The position numbers were made by a program, and so were the translations under genes. 64,000 nt of DNA, taken from NCBI GenBank assembly GCA_001915995.1, contig MNRO01000019.1:163987-227986 (forward strand). The letters are read 5' to 3'. Positions 33,510 to 42,051 of the stretch are shown here, one piece after another (the first letter of the stretch is position 1; the number at the start of each line of letters is the position of its first letter). Origin of the DNA: Clostridium sp. 26_21 (GTDB lineage: Bacteria > Bacillota > Clostridia > TANB77 > CAG-508). The notes under the pieces were generated by a model. That model ran no database searches. It was not told the DNA's origin and worked only from the letters and a program-made list of their open reading frames with translations.

Positions 33510-33821
33510 ATGAAGTGTGAAAAATGTAGCAAATGTGAAAGTTGTGAAAAGTCAACACACAGAACAGAAGAAGAAAAAAAAGCCTTAACTAAAAGACTAA
33601 ACATAATAGAAGGTCAAATAAGAGGAATAAAACAAATGATTGAAGATGATAGATATTGTGCAGATATATTGATTCAATTATCAGCAATAAGTAAATCATT
33701 AGAAAGTGTAGAAAATTCAATATTAGAAAGTCATATAAAAAGTTGTGTATTAACAGAAATTCAATCTGGTAATACAGAGATCATTGATGAAGTAATGGAA
33801 TTATTTAGGAGATTACGCTAA
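33510..33821 (+). CDS. csoR: Copper-sensing transcriptional repressor CsoR
   Basis: A 103-residue all-helical repressor (DUF156). The Cu(I) ligands fall in the family pattern Cys (RYCADI), then His and Cys (SHIKSC). An extra N-terminal tail, MKCEKCSKCESCEK, has four Cys in CxxC spacing, not part of the minimal fold, and could bind additional metal. I start at the ATG at 33510 (AAAGGAAGTGA upstream); the longer frame begins inside the promoter. It autoregulates the copper operon. Confidence 0.92.
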   Translation: MKCEKCSKCESCEKSTHRTEEEKKALTKRLNIIEGQIRGIKQMIEDDRYCADILIQLSAISKSLESVENSILESHIKSCVLTEIQSGNTEIIDEVMELFRRLR

Positions 33822-35146
33822 TGAAAAAAATTTATATTAAAATTGATGGAATGATGTGTACACATTGTTATCAAACAGTAAATAAAATAATTCAAAGTGA
33901 TTTTAATGTAAAAAAGGTAAAAATAAACAGAAATATAGCAACAGTTTGGTATGAAGATGAAATAAATCTAGAAAATATAATAGAAGAAATCAATAAAAAT
34001 GGATATATAACCAAAAAAGAATATATATCAAAAGAGAAAAGTAAAATTGATGATAATGTTGAGCTTTTAGAATTTATATTAATAACATGTATTATTATTT
34101 TAATTATATTGTTTTTAAATGAAATATTTGGATTTAATATTTTTAACATGATTCCAACAATAGATACAAATATTCAATTAGGGATGTTATTTGTAACGGG
34201 ATTATTTACAAGTATACATTGTATATCAATGTGTGGTGCAATAAATTTATATGCATCATCAAGTAAAGAAGAAGGAAAAATAAAAAAGTTTAAAAATCCA
34301 TTATTATATAATATAGGTAGGCTTTTATCTTATACAATACTTGGAGGAATAATAGGTGGAATTGGAAAAGTATTTAGTATTAATTATATGATACAAAATA
34401 TAATTATTTTAATAGCTTCAATATTTATGCTAATAATGAGTTTATCAATGCTTGGAGTAATTACGATAAGTGGAAAACTAAAAAATTGTAAATGTTTTAA
34501 TAAAGTAAAAATTAAAAATCCTTTTATAATAGGAATATTAAATGGATTCATGCCATGTGGGCCACTGCAAGCAATGCAAATATATGCATTAAGCACAGCA
34601 TCTGTATTTTATGGAGCTATGTCAATGTTCTTGTTTTGCCTAGGAACAATACCACTTATGATGTTCTTTGGTAGTTTTATAAATTTATGCAAAGGAAAAG
34701 CAAAAGTAATAATAAATAAAGTTGCATCTGTATTAATACTTATTTTATCAATATTAATGCTAAATAGAGCATTAGTTGGATTTGGAATAGATATAAATAG
34801 TATCTTTTCAAAAAAAGATGATACACAATATGTAAAAACAATTCAAGAAGATGGATATCAATATATTGAATTTGATTTGGATTATGGTAATTATAAAGAT
34901 ATAATAGTTCAAAAAGATATTCCTGTAAAAATTATAATAAATGTAGATAAAAAATATTTAACAGGATGTAATAATGAAATAATAATAAAAGACTTTAAAA
35001 TTGATAAAAAATTAGATATTGGTACAAATGAAATAGAATTCACACCACAAGAAGAAGGAGAATATATTTATTCTTGTTGGATGAATATGATAAAAAATAA
35101 AATAAAGGTTATAGATAATAAAGATTATTTTAAGGAGGAAAATTAA
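33821..35146 (+). CDS. HMA-SafE/DsbD-like membrane protein with C-terminal cupredoxin-like domain
   Basis: A 441-residue protein with three parts: an N-terminal HMA domain (GMMCTHCYQ, about residues 1-70), a six- to seven-helix SafE/DsbD-like membrane region (about 85-325, with HCISMCGA and GFMPCGPLQAMQIYA as paired half-repeats), and an outside C-terminal cupredoxin-like domain (about 345-435) with GCNNEIII and EGEYIYSCWMNM as possible copper ligands. It overlaps the csoR stop by one base. The layout suggests copper movement or redox chemistry across the membrane, as inferred for related proteins in copper operons. Confidence 0.8.
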   Translation: MKKIYIKIDGMMCTHCYQTVNKIIQSDFNVKKVKINRNIATVWYEDEINLENIIEEINKNGYITKKEYISKEKSKIDDNVELLEFILITCIIILIILFLNEIFGFNIFNMIPTIDTNIQLGMLFVTGLFTSIHCISMCGAINLYASSSKEEGKIKKFKNPLLYNIGRLLSYTILGGIIGGIGKVFSINYMIQNIIILIASIFMLIMSLSMLGVITISGKLKNCKCFNKVKIKNPFIIGILNGFMPCGPLQAMQIYALSTASVFYGAMSMFLFCLGTIPLMMFFGSFINLCKGKAKVIINKVASVLILILSILMLNRALVGFGIDINSIFSKKDDTQYVKTIQEDGYQYIEFDLDYGNYKDIIVQKDIPVKIIINVDKKYLTGCNNEIIIKDFKIDKKLDIGTNEIEFTPQEEGEYIYSCWMNMIKNKIKVIDNKDYFKEEN

Positions 35147-35353
35147 ATGAAAGAAGTAAAATTAAATATAGAAGGAATGCACTGTACAGGATGTTCTACA
35201 AGATTAGAAAAGGTATTAAATAATGTTGATGGAGTAGAAGATGCAAAAGTGAGCTTAGAAGAGAAAAAGGCAGATATAAAATATGATGAAACACAAGTAA
35301 GTGAAAAAGAGTTAATTGAGGTTGTTGAGGATGCAGGATTTAAAGCAAACTAA
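35147..35353 (+). CDS. copZ: Copper chaperone CopZ
   Basis: A 68-residue single HMA domain with the Cu(I) site GMHCTGCS. It begins at the base after the previous stop with AAGGAGG upstream and ends 14 bases before copA. CopZ delivers Cu(I) to CopA and to CsoR. Confidence 0.9.
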   Translation: MKEVKLNIEGMHCTGCSTRLEKVLNNVDGVEDAKVSLEEKKADIKYDETQVSEKELIEVVEDAGFKAN

Positions 35354-35367
35354 GAAAGGAAAAAAGT

Positions 35368-37566
35368 ATGAAGAAAGTATTATTAAAAATAGATGGAATG
35401 ACATGTTCAGCATGTTCATCAGGTTTAGAAAAATACTTAAATAAACAAGATGGAATAAAAACAGCAGTAGTAAATCTTGTTATGAATAATGCAAATATAG
35501 AATATGATGAAAAAAAATTAACATTAGAACAAGTAGAAAAATTTGTTGAAAAAGCAGGATTTACAAGTTTAGGAATAGATAATTTTGAAAAAGAAGAAAA
35601 GAAGAAATCAAATGAAAAATATAAATTAATAGGAATAAGTGTAATATCAATATTAATATTATATATTTCAATGTCTCACATGGTAGGTTTACCAGTTATT
35701 CCATTTTTGAATATGATTACACATCCAATTAATTATGCAATATCATTATTAATATTAACAACAATTGTAATATTATTTGGAAAAGACATAATAAAAAATG
35801 GATATAAAAATTTAATTCATAAAACACCAAATATGGATACTCTAGTTATGATAGGAGTATTAGCAAGCTATGTGTATAGTATATATGGAACAATACGAAT
35901 TTTACAAGGACATACAATGTATGTTGAAAAATTGTATTATGAATCAGCTGCTATTGTAATATTTTTTATAAAAATAGGTAAATTTGTTGAAAGCAAAAAT
36001 AAAGACAAAACAAAAGAAGCATTACAAGAATTAATGACAATAACTCCAAATAATGCAACAATAATAAGAGAAGAAAAAGAAGTTGTTGTTACATTAGATG
36101 AAATTCAAAAAGGAGATATTGTGATATGCAAACCAGGTGAAAAAATAGCTGTAGATGGTGAAATTATAGATGGTGTAACACACATTAATGAAGCATTTAT
36201 AACTGGAGAAAGTAAACCTGCCAAAAAAGAGATAGGATCTAAAGTTATAGCAGGAAGTATAAATTATGAAGGAACAATAAAATATAAAGCAGAAAAAATT
36301 GGTAAAGAATCTACTGTTTCAGAAATAGTAAGATTAGTAGCAAATGCAACATCTACAAAAGCACCTATTGCTAAAGTAGCAGATAAAATAAGTGGATATT
36401 TTGTTCCAGTAGTATTAGTTATATCTGTAATTGCATTTGTGTTGTGGTTAATCATAGCAAAAGATATAGCACTTGCAATAAACATATTTGTAAGTATATT
36501 AGTAGTTGCTTGTCCATGTAGTCTAGGACTAGCTACACCACTTGCAATAGTAATAGCTTCTGGAAATGCGAGCAGAAAAGGAATCTTAGTAAAAACAAGT
36601 GAAGCATTAGAGAATTTTCATAAAGCAAAGACAATATGTTTTGACAAAACAGGAACATTAACAAAAGGAACATTAAGTATTTCTAAAATATATAATTATA
36701 GCAATTTAGAGGGAAAAGAACTTTTAAAGAATATAGCAAGTATTGAGAAAAAATCAGAACACCCAATAGCAAGAGCAATTGTTAATAAAGCAATAGAAGA
36801 AAAAATAGAATTTGAAGATTTAAAAGAATTTAAAGCAATTGCAGGTTTTGGTGTTGAAGCAATAATGCAAAATAATGATAAATATTTAATAGGGAATAGA
36901 AAATTAATGACTGAAAATGGAGTAATAATTCCAAATGAGCAAGATGAACAACAATTAGTTAATGATGGAAATAGCATATTATTTGTAAGTTTAAATAATA
37001 AATTAGTTGCATTAATAGGTGTAAAAGATATATTAAAAGATAATATTGAAAATGTAATAAAAGAATTAAAAGATAAAAATATTAATGTAGTAATGTTAAC
37101 AGGTGATAATGAGAAAACAGCAGAAATTGTTGCAAAACAAATTGGAATAGAAAAAGTAATTTCAAATGTTACACCAAAAGAAAAAGCAGAAAAGATAAAA
37201 GAATTAAAAAAAGATGGAATTGTAATAATGTGTGGTGATGGAATAAATGATAGTATAAGTTTAGTAACAGCAGATATAGGTGTTTCAATTTCATCAGGTA
37301 CAGATATTGCAATGGATTCTGCAAGTGTAATATTAATGAATGATAATATAGAAAAAATAAATGAATTAATAGAAATTAGTGCAAGAACAATTAAAAATAT
37401 AAAGCAAAACTTATTCTGGGCATTTTTCTATAATATTTGTATGATTCCAATTGCATGTGGGATATTAGAACCTATTGGAATTGAAATGAATCCAATGGTT
37501 GCTGCTTTTGCTATGACAATTAGTAGTTTAACTGTTGTTTTAAATGCTTTAAGACTAAAGAAATAA
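35368..37566 (+). CDS. copA: Cu(I)-translocating P1B-type ATPase
   Basis: A 732-residue copper exporter. One N-terminal HMA domain (GMTCSACSS) is followed by the membrane copper site CPCSLGLA (C382-P-C384), the actuator TGES, phosphorylated D426 in DKTGTLT, SEHPIARA, MLTGDN and GDGINDS. The last two helices show FFYN and MTISS, the P1B-1 signatures for Cu(I). GDGINDS replaces the usual GDGINDAP/S-P hinge by lacking the Pro. It is the core of the copper operon. Confidence 0.93.
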   Translation: MKKVLLKIDGMTCSACSSGLEKYLNKQDGIKTAVVNLVMNNANIEYDEKKLTLEQVEKFVEKAGFTSLGIDNFEKEEKKKSNEKYKLIGISVISILILYISMSHMVGLPVIPFLNMITHPINYAISLLILTTIVILFGKDIIKNGYKNLIHKTPNMDTLVMIGVLASYVYSIYGTIRILQGHTMYVEKLYYESAAIVIFFIKIGKFVESKNKDKTKEALQELMTITPNNATIIREEKEVVVTLDEIQKGDIVICKPGEKIAVDGEIIDGVTHINEAFITGESKPAKKEIGSKVIAGSINYEGTIKYKAEKIGKESTVSEIVRLVANATSTKAPIAKVADKISGYFVPVVLVISVIAFVLWLIIAKDIALAINIFVSILVVACPCSLGLATPLAIVIASGNASRKGILVKTSEALENFHKAKTICFDKTGTLTKGTLSISKIYNYSNLEGKELLKNIASIEKKSEHPIARAIVNKAIEEKIEFEDLKEFKAIAGFGVEAIMQNNDKYLIGNRKLMTENGVIIPNEQDEQQLVNDGNSILFVSLNNKLVALIGVKDILKDNIENVIKELKDKNINVVMLTGDNEKTAEIVAKQIGIEKVISNVTPKEKAEKIKELKKDGIVIMCGDGINDSISLVTADIGVSISSGTDIAMDSASVILMNDNIEKINELIEISARTIKNIKQNLFWAFFYNICMIPIACGILEPIGIEMNPMVAAFAMTISSLTVVLNALRLKK

Positions 37567-37572
37567 TTATAG

Positions 37573-37598
37573 AGTTGGAAAATTATTTTTTTCCAACT
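37573..37598 (+). terminator. Stem-loop between copA and the DUF2318 gene
   Basis: AGTTGGAAAA pairs with TTTTCCAACT around 6 bases. No T run follows, so it may be a partial terminator or a processing site that lowers expression of the last gene. Confidence 0.5.
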
Positions 37599-37629
37599 TA
37601 ATCTATGTTATACGAAAGGAAGAAAATAT

Positions 37630-38166
37630 ATGAATAAGAAAAATATAATAATGATAATAGCAATTGTTATTGTAGTTGGAATTATAGGAATAATCTTATT
37701 TGGAAGAAATAATGATAATAAAACAAATTCAAATAATACTTTATCTACTCAAAAATCAAATACTAAGAGTACACAAAGTACAGAAAATAAAACTATAAAT
37801 TTGGAAGCGGATGAATCAGGAAATATAGTAATAGATACAACTAATATTGGAAGTAAAGCAACATTTTATAATTATAATGCTGATGGAACTACAATAAGAT
37901 TATTTGCAGTAAAAGCATCAGATGGAACAATAAGAATGGCATTTAATACTTGTCAAGTATGTAATCCATCACCAAAAGCATATTTTGTTCAAAACGGAAA
38001 AAACTTTATTTGTCAAAATTGTAAGAACTCATTTGCAACAGACAATATTGGAAAAGAAAGAGGAGGATGTAATCCTATTCCCATAACAACAGATGAAAGA
38101 ATAGATGGAGAAAATACTATAATAATTACAAAACAATTTATAGAAAGTTATAAAGAAAATTTTTAA
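37630..38166 (+). CDS. DUF2318-type membrane-anchored metal-binding protein
   Basis: A 178-residue protein. One N-terminal helix (about 6-24) and a Ser/Thr/Gln/Asn-rich linker (STQSTENK-type) precede a domain with TCQVCNPSPKAYF, FICQNCKNSFATD and RGGCNPIPI. These Cys motifs match DUF2318, usually found with Fe/Cu transport genes and thought to bind metal outside the membrane. As last gene of the copper cluster it probably handles copper at the surface; this is inference. Confidence 0.8.
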   Translation: MNKKNIIMIIAIVIVVGIIGIILFGRNNDNKTNSNNTLSTQKSNTKSTQSTENKTINLEADESGNIVIDTTNIGSKATFYNYNADGTTIRLFAVKASDGTIRMAFNTCQVCNPSPKAYFVQNGKNFICQNCKNSFATDNIGKERGGCNPIPITTDERIDGENTIIITKQFIESYKENF

Positions 38167-38183
38167 GCAAAAAGGTGAAATAA

Positions 38184-39137
38184 ATGAGCTCATTAGAAAA
38201 ATATGTTGAAAAGGTAAAAAAAGAAACAGAAGGATTTTCAAATATAGAAAAGTTAAGGTATATATATTGGGATTTAGGAAGTAAATTGGCATTTGATTTA
38301 GATTTTTCATTTGGAAATTCCAAAACAAGAAAACAGATATATGATCATAGTAGAAGTGAAGTTGATTTAAACAGATGTTTAAAAAATAATACTGCAATTT
38401 GTAAATCAATTGCATACATATTTTCTTATGTTATGAAAGAACTTGAAGTAAATATAGAATCAGTAATAGATGAAGAAGATTTTAGAAAATGTCCACATAT
38501 TTATAATGTTTTAGTAACAGAAGATGGAAGAAAATATAGATTTGATTTACAAGAAGATATGAGAAATATAAAAGCACAATTGAGAACACAATATTTTGGA
38601 ATTCCTATTGAAGATGAAGAACAAGAATTAATAAGTAGAGCTGAACTAGATCAAATTGATAAAAAGCAAGGACATATATCAGAAAAATCATATTATACAG
38701 ATGAATATCTAGAACTAATAAAGATGCATTTACCAATGTTTGAAGATTTTGGACAAAAGGTTCAATTTGTTTTAGAAAATTCAGAAGCATATACAAATCC
38801 AGAGATGGGATATGCTGACAGAAAGTGGAGAATGGAAGATTTAATTGGAAATGAAAATAAAGATGGATTATTGTTTTCTAAAGAAGAAAAGTACAAAATT
38901 AATATGATTGATTGTTATAGAGAGATTGAAGGCAAGAAACATTATGAATTATGTATTGTTGTAAATGTAAAAGGTGGAAAAGATATCTATTTATTTTCAG
39001 ATGAAACAAATTCTTTTAGAAAAATGACTTTAGAAGAATTTGCAGAACAAATAGAAAATGGATTGGTAAATCTTCAAGGAATACAAGGATTAAAACAAGT
39101 TTTAAAAAGTAGAAAACAACAGCCAGATGAAAGATAA
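38184..39137 (+). CDS. Transglutaminase/cysteine-protease-like hypothetical protein (317 aa)
   Basis: No family recognised with confidence. C73 (AICKSIAY), H105 (CPHIYNVLV) and D121 (YRFDLQED) are spaced and set in secondary-structure contexts like the Cys-His-Asp triad of transglutaminase-like proteins. No signal peptide or membrane helix, so it should be cytosolic. The C-terminal third is mixed alpha/beta. It begins 17 bases after the DUF2318 gene and may be read from the copper transcript, though a functional link is not evident. Confidence 0.55.
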   Translation: MSSLEKYVEKVKKETEGFSNIEKLRYIYWDLGSKLAFDLDFSFGNSKTRKQIYDHSRSEVDLNRCLKNNTAICKSIAYIFSYVMKELEVNIESVIDEEDFRKCPHIYNVLVTEDGRKYRFDLQEDMRNIKAQLRTQYFGIPIEDEEQELISRAELDQIDKKQGHISEKSYYTDEYLELIKMHLPMFEDFGQKVQFVLENSEAYTNPEMGYADRKWRMEDLIGNENKDGLLFSKEEKYKINMIDCYREIEGKKHYELCIVVNVKGGKDIYLFSDETNSFRKMTLEEFAEQIENGLVNLQGIQGLKQVLKSRKQQPDER

Positions 39138-39159
39138 GATTAAGTAAAGGAATTTAAAA

Positions 39160-39338
39160 ATGGAAAAAGAATATATATATTTAGACTATGCTGCAAATAC
39201 ACCAGTAGATAAGCAAATAATTTAGCAATAAAAGGTATAGCACAAACATATAAAGAAAATGGAAAACATATTATTTCAACATTTTTAAAACATTCATCTG
39301 TAAGTAGTCCATTAATATATCTAAAAGAGAAGAAATGA
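39160..39338 (+). pseudogene. Remnant of a cysteine desulfurase (NifS/IscS family)
   Basis: The frame from 39160 gives MEKEYIYLDYAANTPVDKQ, the N-terminus of NifS/IscS proteins, and stops at 39225. Shifted by one frame, 39216-39338 gives NNLAIKGIAQTYKENGKHII and onward to LKHSSVSS, which corresponds to a stretch about 50-60 residues further on in the family. The remainder, including the catalytic Lys and Cys, is absent. An internal deletion with frameshift plus loss of the 3' end explains this. Confidence 0.75.
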
Positions 39339-39368
39339 AGAAACTCTTAAAACAATTGAGAGGTGCTT

Positions 39369-39497
39369 ATGATAATTTATAATAGTACAAAAAATGTTAA
39401 TTTAAATACTCTTATTTCTTATGTTAAAGATGGAGAAATACATCATTTTATGGATGATTATGATAAAAAGAATGAGAAAAATAGCCCAAGGGAATAA
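39369..39497 (+). CDS. Possible small ORF (42 aa)
   Basis: An ATG behind GAGAGGTGCTT opens 42 codons (MIIYNSTKNVNLNTLISYVK and onward) that run into a terminator hairpin. Not recognised. The site is good but the overlap with the hairpin and the neighbouring pseudogene suggest it may also be a remnant. Confidence 0.25.
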   Translation: MIIYNSTKNVNLNTLISYVKDGEIHHFMDDYDKKNEKNSPRE

Positions 39498-39517
39498 ATA
39501 TCCTTTGAGCTATTTTT
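39477..39517 (+). terminator. Intrinsic terminator
   Basis: AAAAATAGC pairs with GCTATTTTT, extended by a second block CAAGGG/CCTTTG. It closes the pseudogene region. Confidence 0.7.
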
Positions 39518-39587
39518 GGTAAGTAATTGATATAGAAGGGGTGGATGTCGATGAATTGAATTTTATAAAAAAGTTTTAAATATTTAC

Positions 39588-39616
39588 TTGTTTTTATTTT
39601 TTTATATTGTTATAAT
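39588..39616 (+). promoter_or_regulatory. Promoter of the 39656 gene
   Basis: TTGTTT (39588-39593), 17 bases, TATAAT (39611-39616). Confidence 0.5.
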
Positions 39617-39655
39617 TTTTATGAATAGGAAAGTACAAAATTTAAGGGGGTAAAA

Positions 39656-40924
39656 ATGATGGAAAATAATGATGAAGAAGTAAATGGAGTATTGAATCAA
39701 ATAAAAAAAGATGATGAAATAAATTCAAAAAGTGGGAAAAAACCTTTTTTTAAGTCTAAAAAGATAAAATTAATAATAATATTAATATTAATAATTTTAG
39801 TAGTGATATTTATTTTTGTTCAAAGAAAGGTCTTAAAACGTTATTATTATTATTATTCAGTTGGAAATGATGATATGACAATTTTAGAAGATAAGGAATA
39901 TAAATTAATAAAAAGTTATAAAGAGTATTCTGAATATGTAAAATGGTTGCAAAATGGATACAAACAAGAAGCTTTAGAAAAATATAAACAAGAAATTTCA
40001 GGTATAATTACTACTTATAGAAGCTCATATCTTGATCCAGATGAGTATTACGAGAAATTAGTAAAGGAAAGAGATGAAGAGCTTGATAAAAGAATAAAAA
40101 CAACTACAGCAATTTTGAAATCTAAAATGTATGGAGTATTATATTTCCTTAATAATGATTTATTGATTGTAGAAAGTACTACATTAGGGCAAGTTTTACA
40201 TGGAAATTATCTTAATGGCATTTATTATGATAATAATAAATTAAAAGTTTACATTGATAGAGAACAAGGCGGAAGTGTTGGTGGAGGAGAATCTATGGTA
40301 TACTTTATAACACTTTCGAAAATAAAAATGAAAAATATAACAGAAATAGAAATAAAGACTAATACTACTAATACAACAGCTGGTAATGGAATAGCATATA
40401 AACCAATAATCTACTTATATCCAACAGAAGAAACGCAAGCAAATGTACAATTAGGAAACAAAGAACAAATAACATGTTCATATCCCAAATACTCAACAGG
40501 CTGGAATGTAATAGCACAACCAAATGGGGATTTAAAAGATATTGATACAAATAAAAACTTATATTCATTATATTATGAAAGTGATAATGTAGTTAAGTTT
40601 AAAGTAGAAAAAGATGGATTTATAGTAAAGGGTGAAGATTCAGCAGAATTCTTAGAAGAAAAACTAAAGATACTAGGACTTACAGATAGAGAAGCAGAAG
40701 AATTCATAATATATTGGTTACCAAAACTAGAGGCAAATAAATATAATTACATAAGATTTGCAACAAGAGAAGAAATAGATGCAAATATGCCATTAACAAT
40801 AACACCAGAGCCAGATACAACAATAAGGGTGTTAATGCCAATAGAAGTAGAAGAACAAAAATTAGAAAAAATAGAAAGAAAAGGATTTATAGCAGTAGAA
40901 TGGGGCGGAACAGAGATAAAATAA
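39656..40924 (+). CDS. Membrane-anchored protein with KPIIYLYP-type C-terminal domain (422 aa)
   Basis: A polar N-terminus, one membrane helix (about 36-58) and a helical outside region precede a C-terminal domain of about 180 residues. That domain opens with KPIIYLYPTEETQ and continues with SYPKYSTGWNVIAQPNG, FIVKGEDSAEFLEEKL, EFIIYWLPKLEANKYN and VEWGGTEI. I recognise this as a conserved uncharacterised domain found in many gut Bacteroidetes and Clostridia surface proteins; no activity is known. A GGGGG-rich site lies just ahead; two adjacent ATGs make the exact start uncertain. Confidence 0.7.
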   Translation: MMENNDEEVNGVLNQIKKDDEINSKSGKKPFFKSKKIKLIIILILIILVVIFIFVQRKVLKRYYYYYSVGNDDMTILEDKEYKLIKSYKEYSEYVKWLQNGYKQEALEKYKQEISGIITTYRSSYLDPDEYYEKLVKERDEELDKRIKTTTAILKSKMYGVLYFLNNDLLIVESTTLGQVLHGNYLNGIYYDNNKLKVYIDREQGGSVGGGESMVYFITLSKIKMKNITEIEIKTNTTNTTAGNGIAYKPIIYLYPTEETQANVQLGNKEQITCSYPKYSTGWNVIAQPNGDLKDIDTNKNLYSLYYESDNVVKFKVEKDGFIVKGEDSAEFLEEKLKILGLTDREAEEFIIYWLPKLEANKYNYIRFATREEIDANMPLTITPEPDTTIRVLMPIEVEEQKLEKIERKGFIAVEWGGTEIK

Positions 40925-40942
40925 GAATTGTGAAAAAAAGAA

Positions 40943-41107
40943 ATGTGGATAAAATTATGGAAGAAAAGTATGTTAGAAGAGGAATTATTAAAAGAAATCA
41001 ATGTCAAAGAAATCAATGTAAAATATGCTATAAATGTAGTTCCATATAATAATGGAGCAGGTACTTATGGAATAGTTGATATAAATGGAAATATAATAAC
41101 ACAATAA
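40943..41107 (+). CDS. Possible small ORF (54 aa)
   Basis: An open frame of 54 codons with an internal KEINVKEINVK duplication and the end GTYGIVDINGNIIT, reminiscent of WG-repeat or beta-strand fragments. No convincing ribosome binding site. It may be the tail of a lost gene. Confidence 0.25.
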   Translation: MWIKLWKKSMLEEELLKEINVKEINVKYAINVVPYNNGAGTYGIVDINGNIITQ

Positions 41108-41111
41108 AATA

Positions 41112-41153
41112 ATATATAGAGAAACTTTCTAAAAAGACTGTTTCTCTATATAT
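41112..41153 (+). terminator. Intrinsic terminator
   Basis: TATAGAGAAAC pairs perfectly with GTTTCTCTATA; TATTTTTG follows. Confidence 0.75.
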
Positions 41154-41200
41154 TTTTGTGGTATAATCAATATTGATAAATAAAAGATAAGGAGAAAAAT

Positions 41201-41974
41201 GTGATAATAGATATAAAAGAAGCACAAAAAGCGTTTAAAGAATATGCAAAAAAATATAATCCAGAAGATGAAAAAATAAAGATTAAAATAGCACATATTC
41301 AAAGAGTAGCACGAAACTCAAAAAGAATAGCCCAAAATTTGAAATTAAGCCAAGAAGATATAGAATTGGCTGAATTAATAGGATTATTACATGATATTGG
41401 AAGATTTGAACAAGTAAGACTATATCATACATTTGTAGACAAAGATAGTATAAATCATGGAGAATATGGTGCGAAAATATTATTTGAAGATGGATTAATT
41501 AAAAAATTTATAAATGATGATAGATTTGACAAAATAATAAAATTAGCAATTACAAATCATAATAGAGCAGATATTGAAGAAGGATTAACAGAAAGAGAAA
41601 TATTACATGCCCAAATAATTAGAGATGCTGATAAAACAGATATATTTTCAGTATTAGTATCAGGAGATAAAAAAGCAATTTGGGAAAAGGCAGATTTATC
41701 TGATGATAAGATTTCAGATGAAATATATAGAGAATTTGTAGAAGAAAAAAGAATAAATTATAAAGAAAGAAAAACAAGTGCAGATATTTTAGTGAGTCAT
41801 TTTTGTTATGTATATGATTTGAATTTTCCTGAAACTAGAAAAATAATAAAGGAAAATAAATATATTGATAAATTATATAAGCGATTTATATTTAATGATA
41901 TAGAAACAGCCAAAAGATTTGAGATAATTTATAAATTAGCAAAAGAATATATTGAAGAAAATAAAAACAAGTAA
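41201..41974 (+). CDS. HD-domain phosphohydrolase
   Basis: A 257-residue cytosolic protein starting at a GTG behind AAGGAG. Metal ligands of the HD superfamily are visible: His in IAHIQRVARNS, LLHDIGRFEQ, a His in INHGEYG and Asp in IRDADKTDI. The substrate (nucleotide or other phosphate ester) cannot be read from sequence. It is monocistronic, with a terminator hairpin at its end. Confidence 0.8.
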   Translation: MIIDIKEAQKAFKEYAKKYNPEDEKIKIKIAHIQRVARNSKRIAQNLKLSQEDIELAELIGLLHDIGRFEQVRLYHTFVDKDSINHGEYGAKILFEDGLIKKFINDDRFDKIIKLAITNHNRADIEEGLTEREILHAQIIRDADKTDIFSVLVSGDKKAIWEKADLSDDKISDEIYREFVEEKRINYKERKTSADILVSHFCYVYDLNFPETRKIIKENKYIDKLYKRFIFNDIETAKRFEIIYKLAKEYIEENKNK

Positions 41975-41998
41975 TTTAGGAAAATTGCTTGTTTTTAT
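41964..41998 (+). terminator. Intrinsic terminator of the HD gene
   Basis: AAAAACAAG and CTTGTTTTT form the main stem with an inner AATT/AATT pair, and T-rich sequence follows. Confidence 0.65.
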
Positions 41999-42051
41999 TT
42001 TTATAGATTGATATACTTATATATGAAAGACAATAAGGAGGAAAAATTAAA

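Noticed and set aside
39624..39642. Third copy of the TAGGAAAGTA palindrome
   Set aside because: Only about 11 bases of one half are present with no opposite arm; chance is likely in AT-rich DNA.
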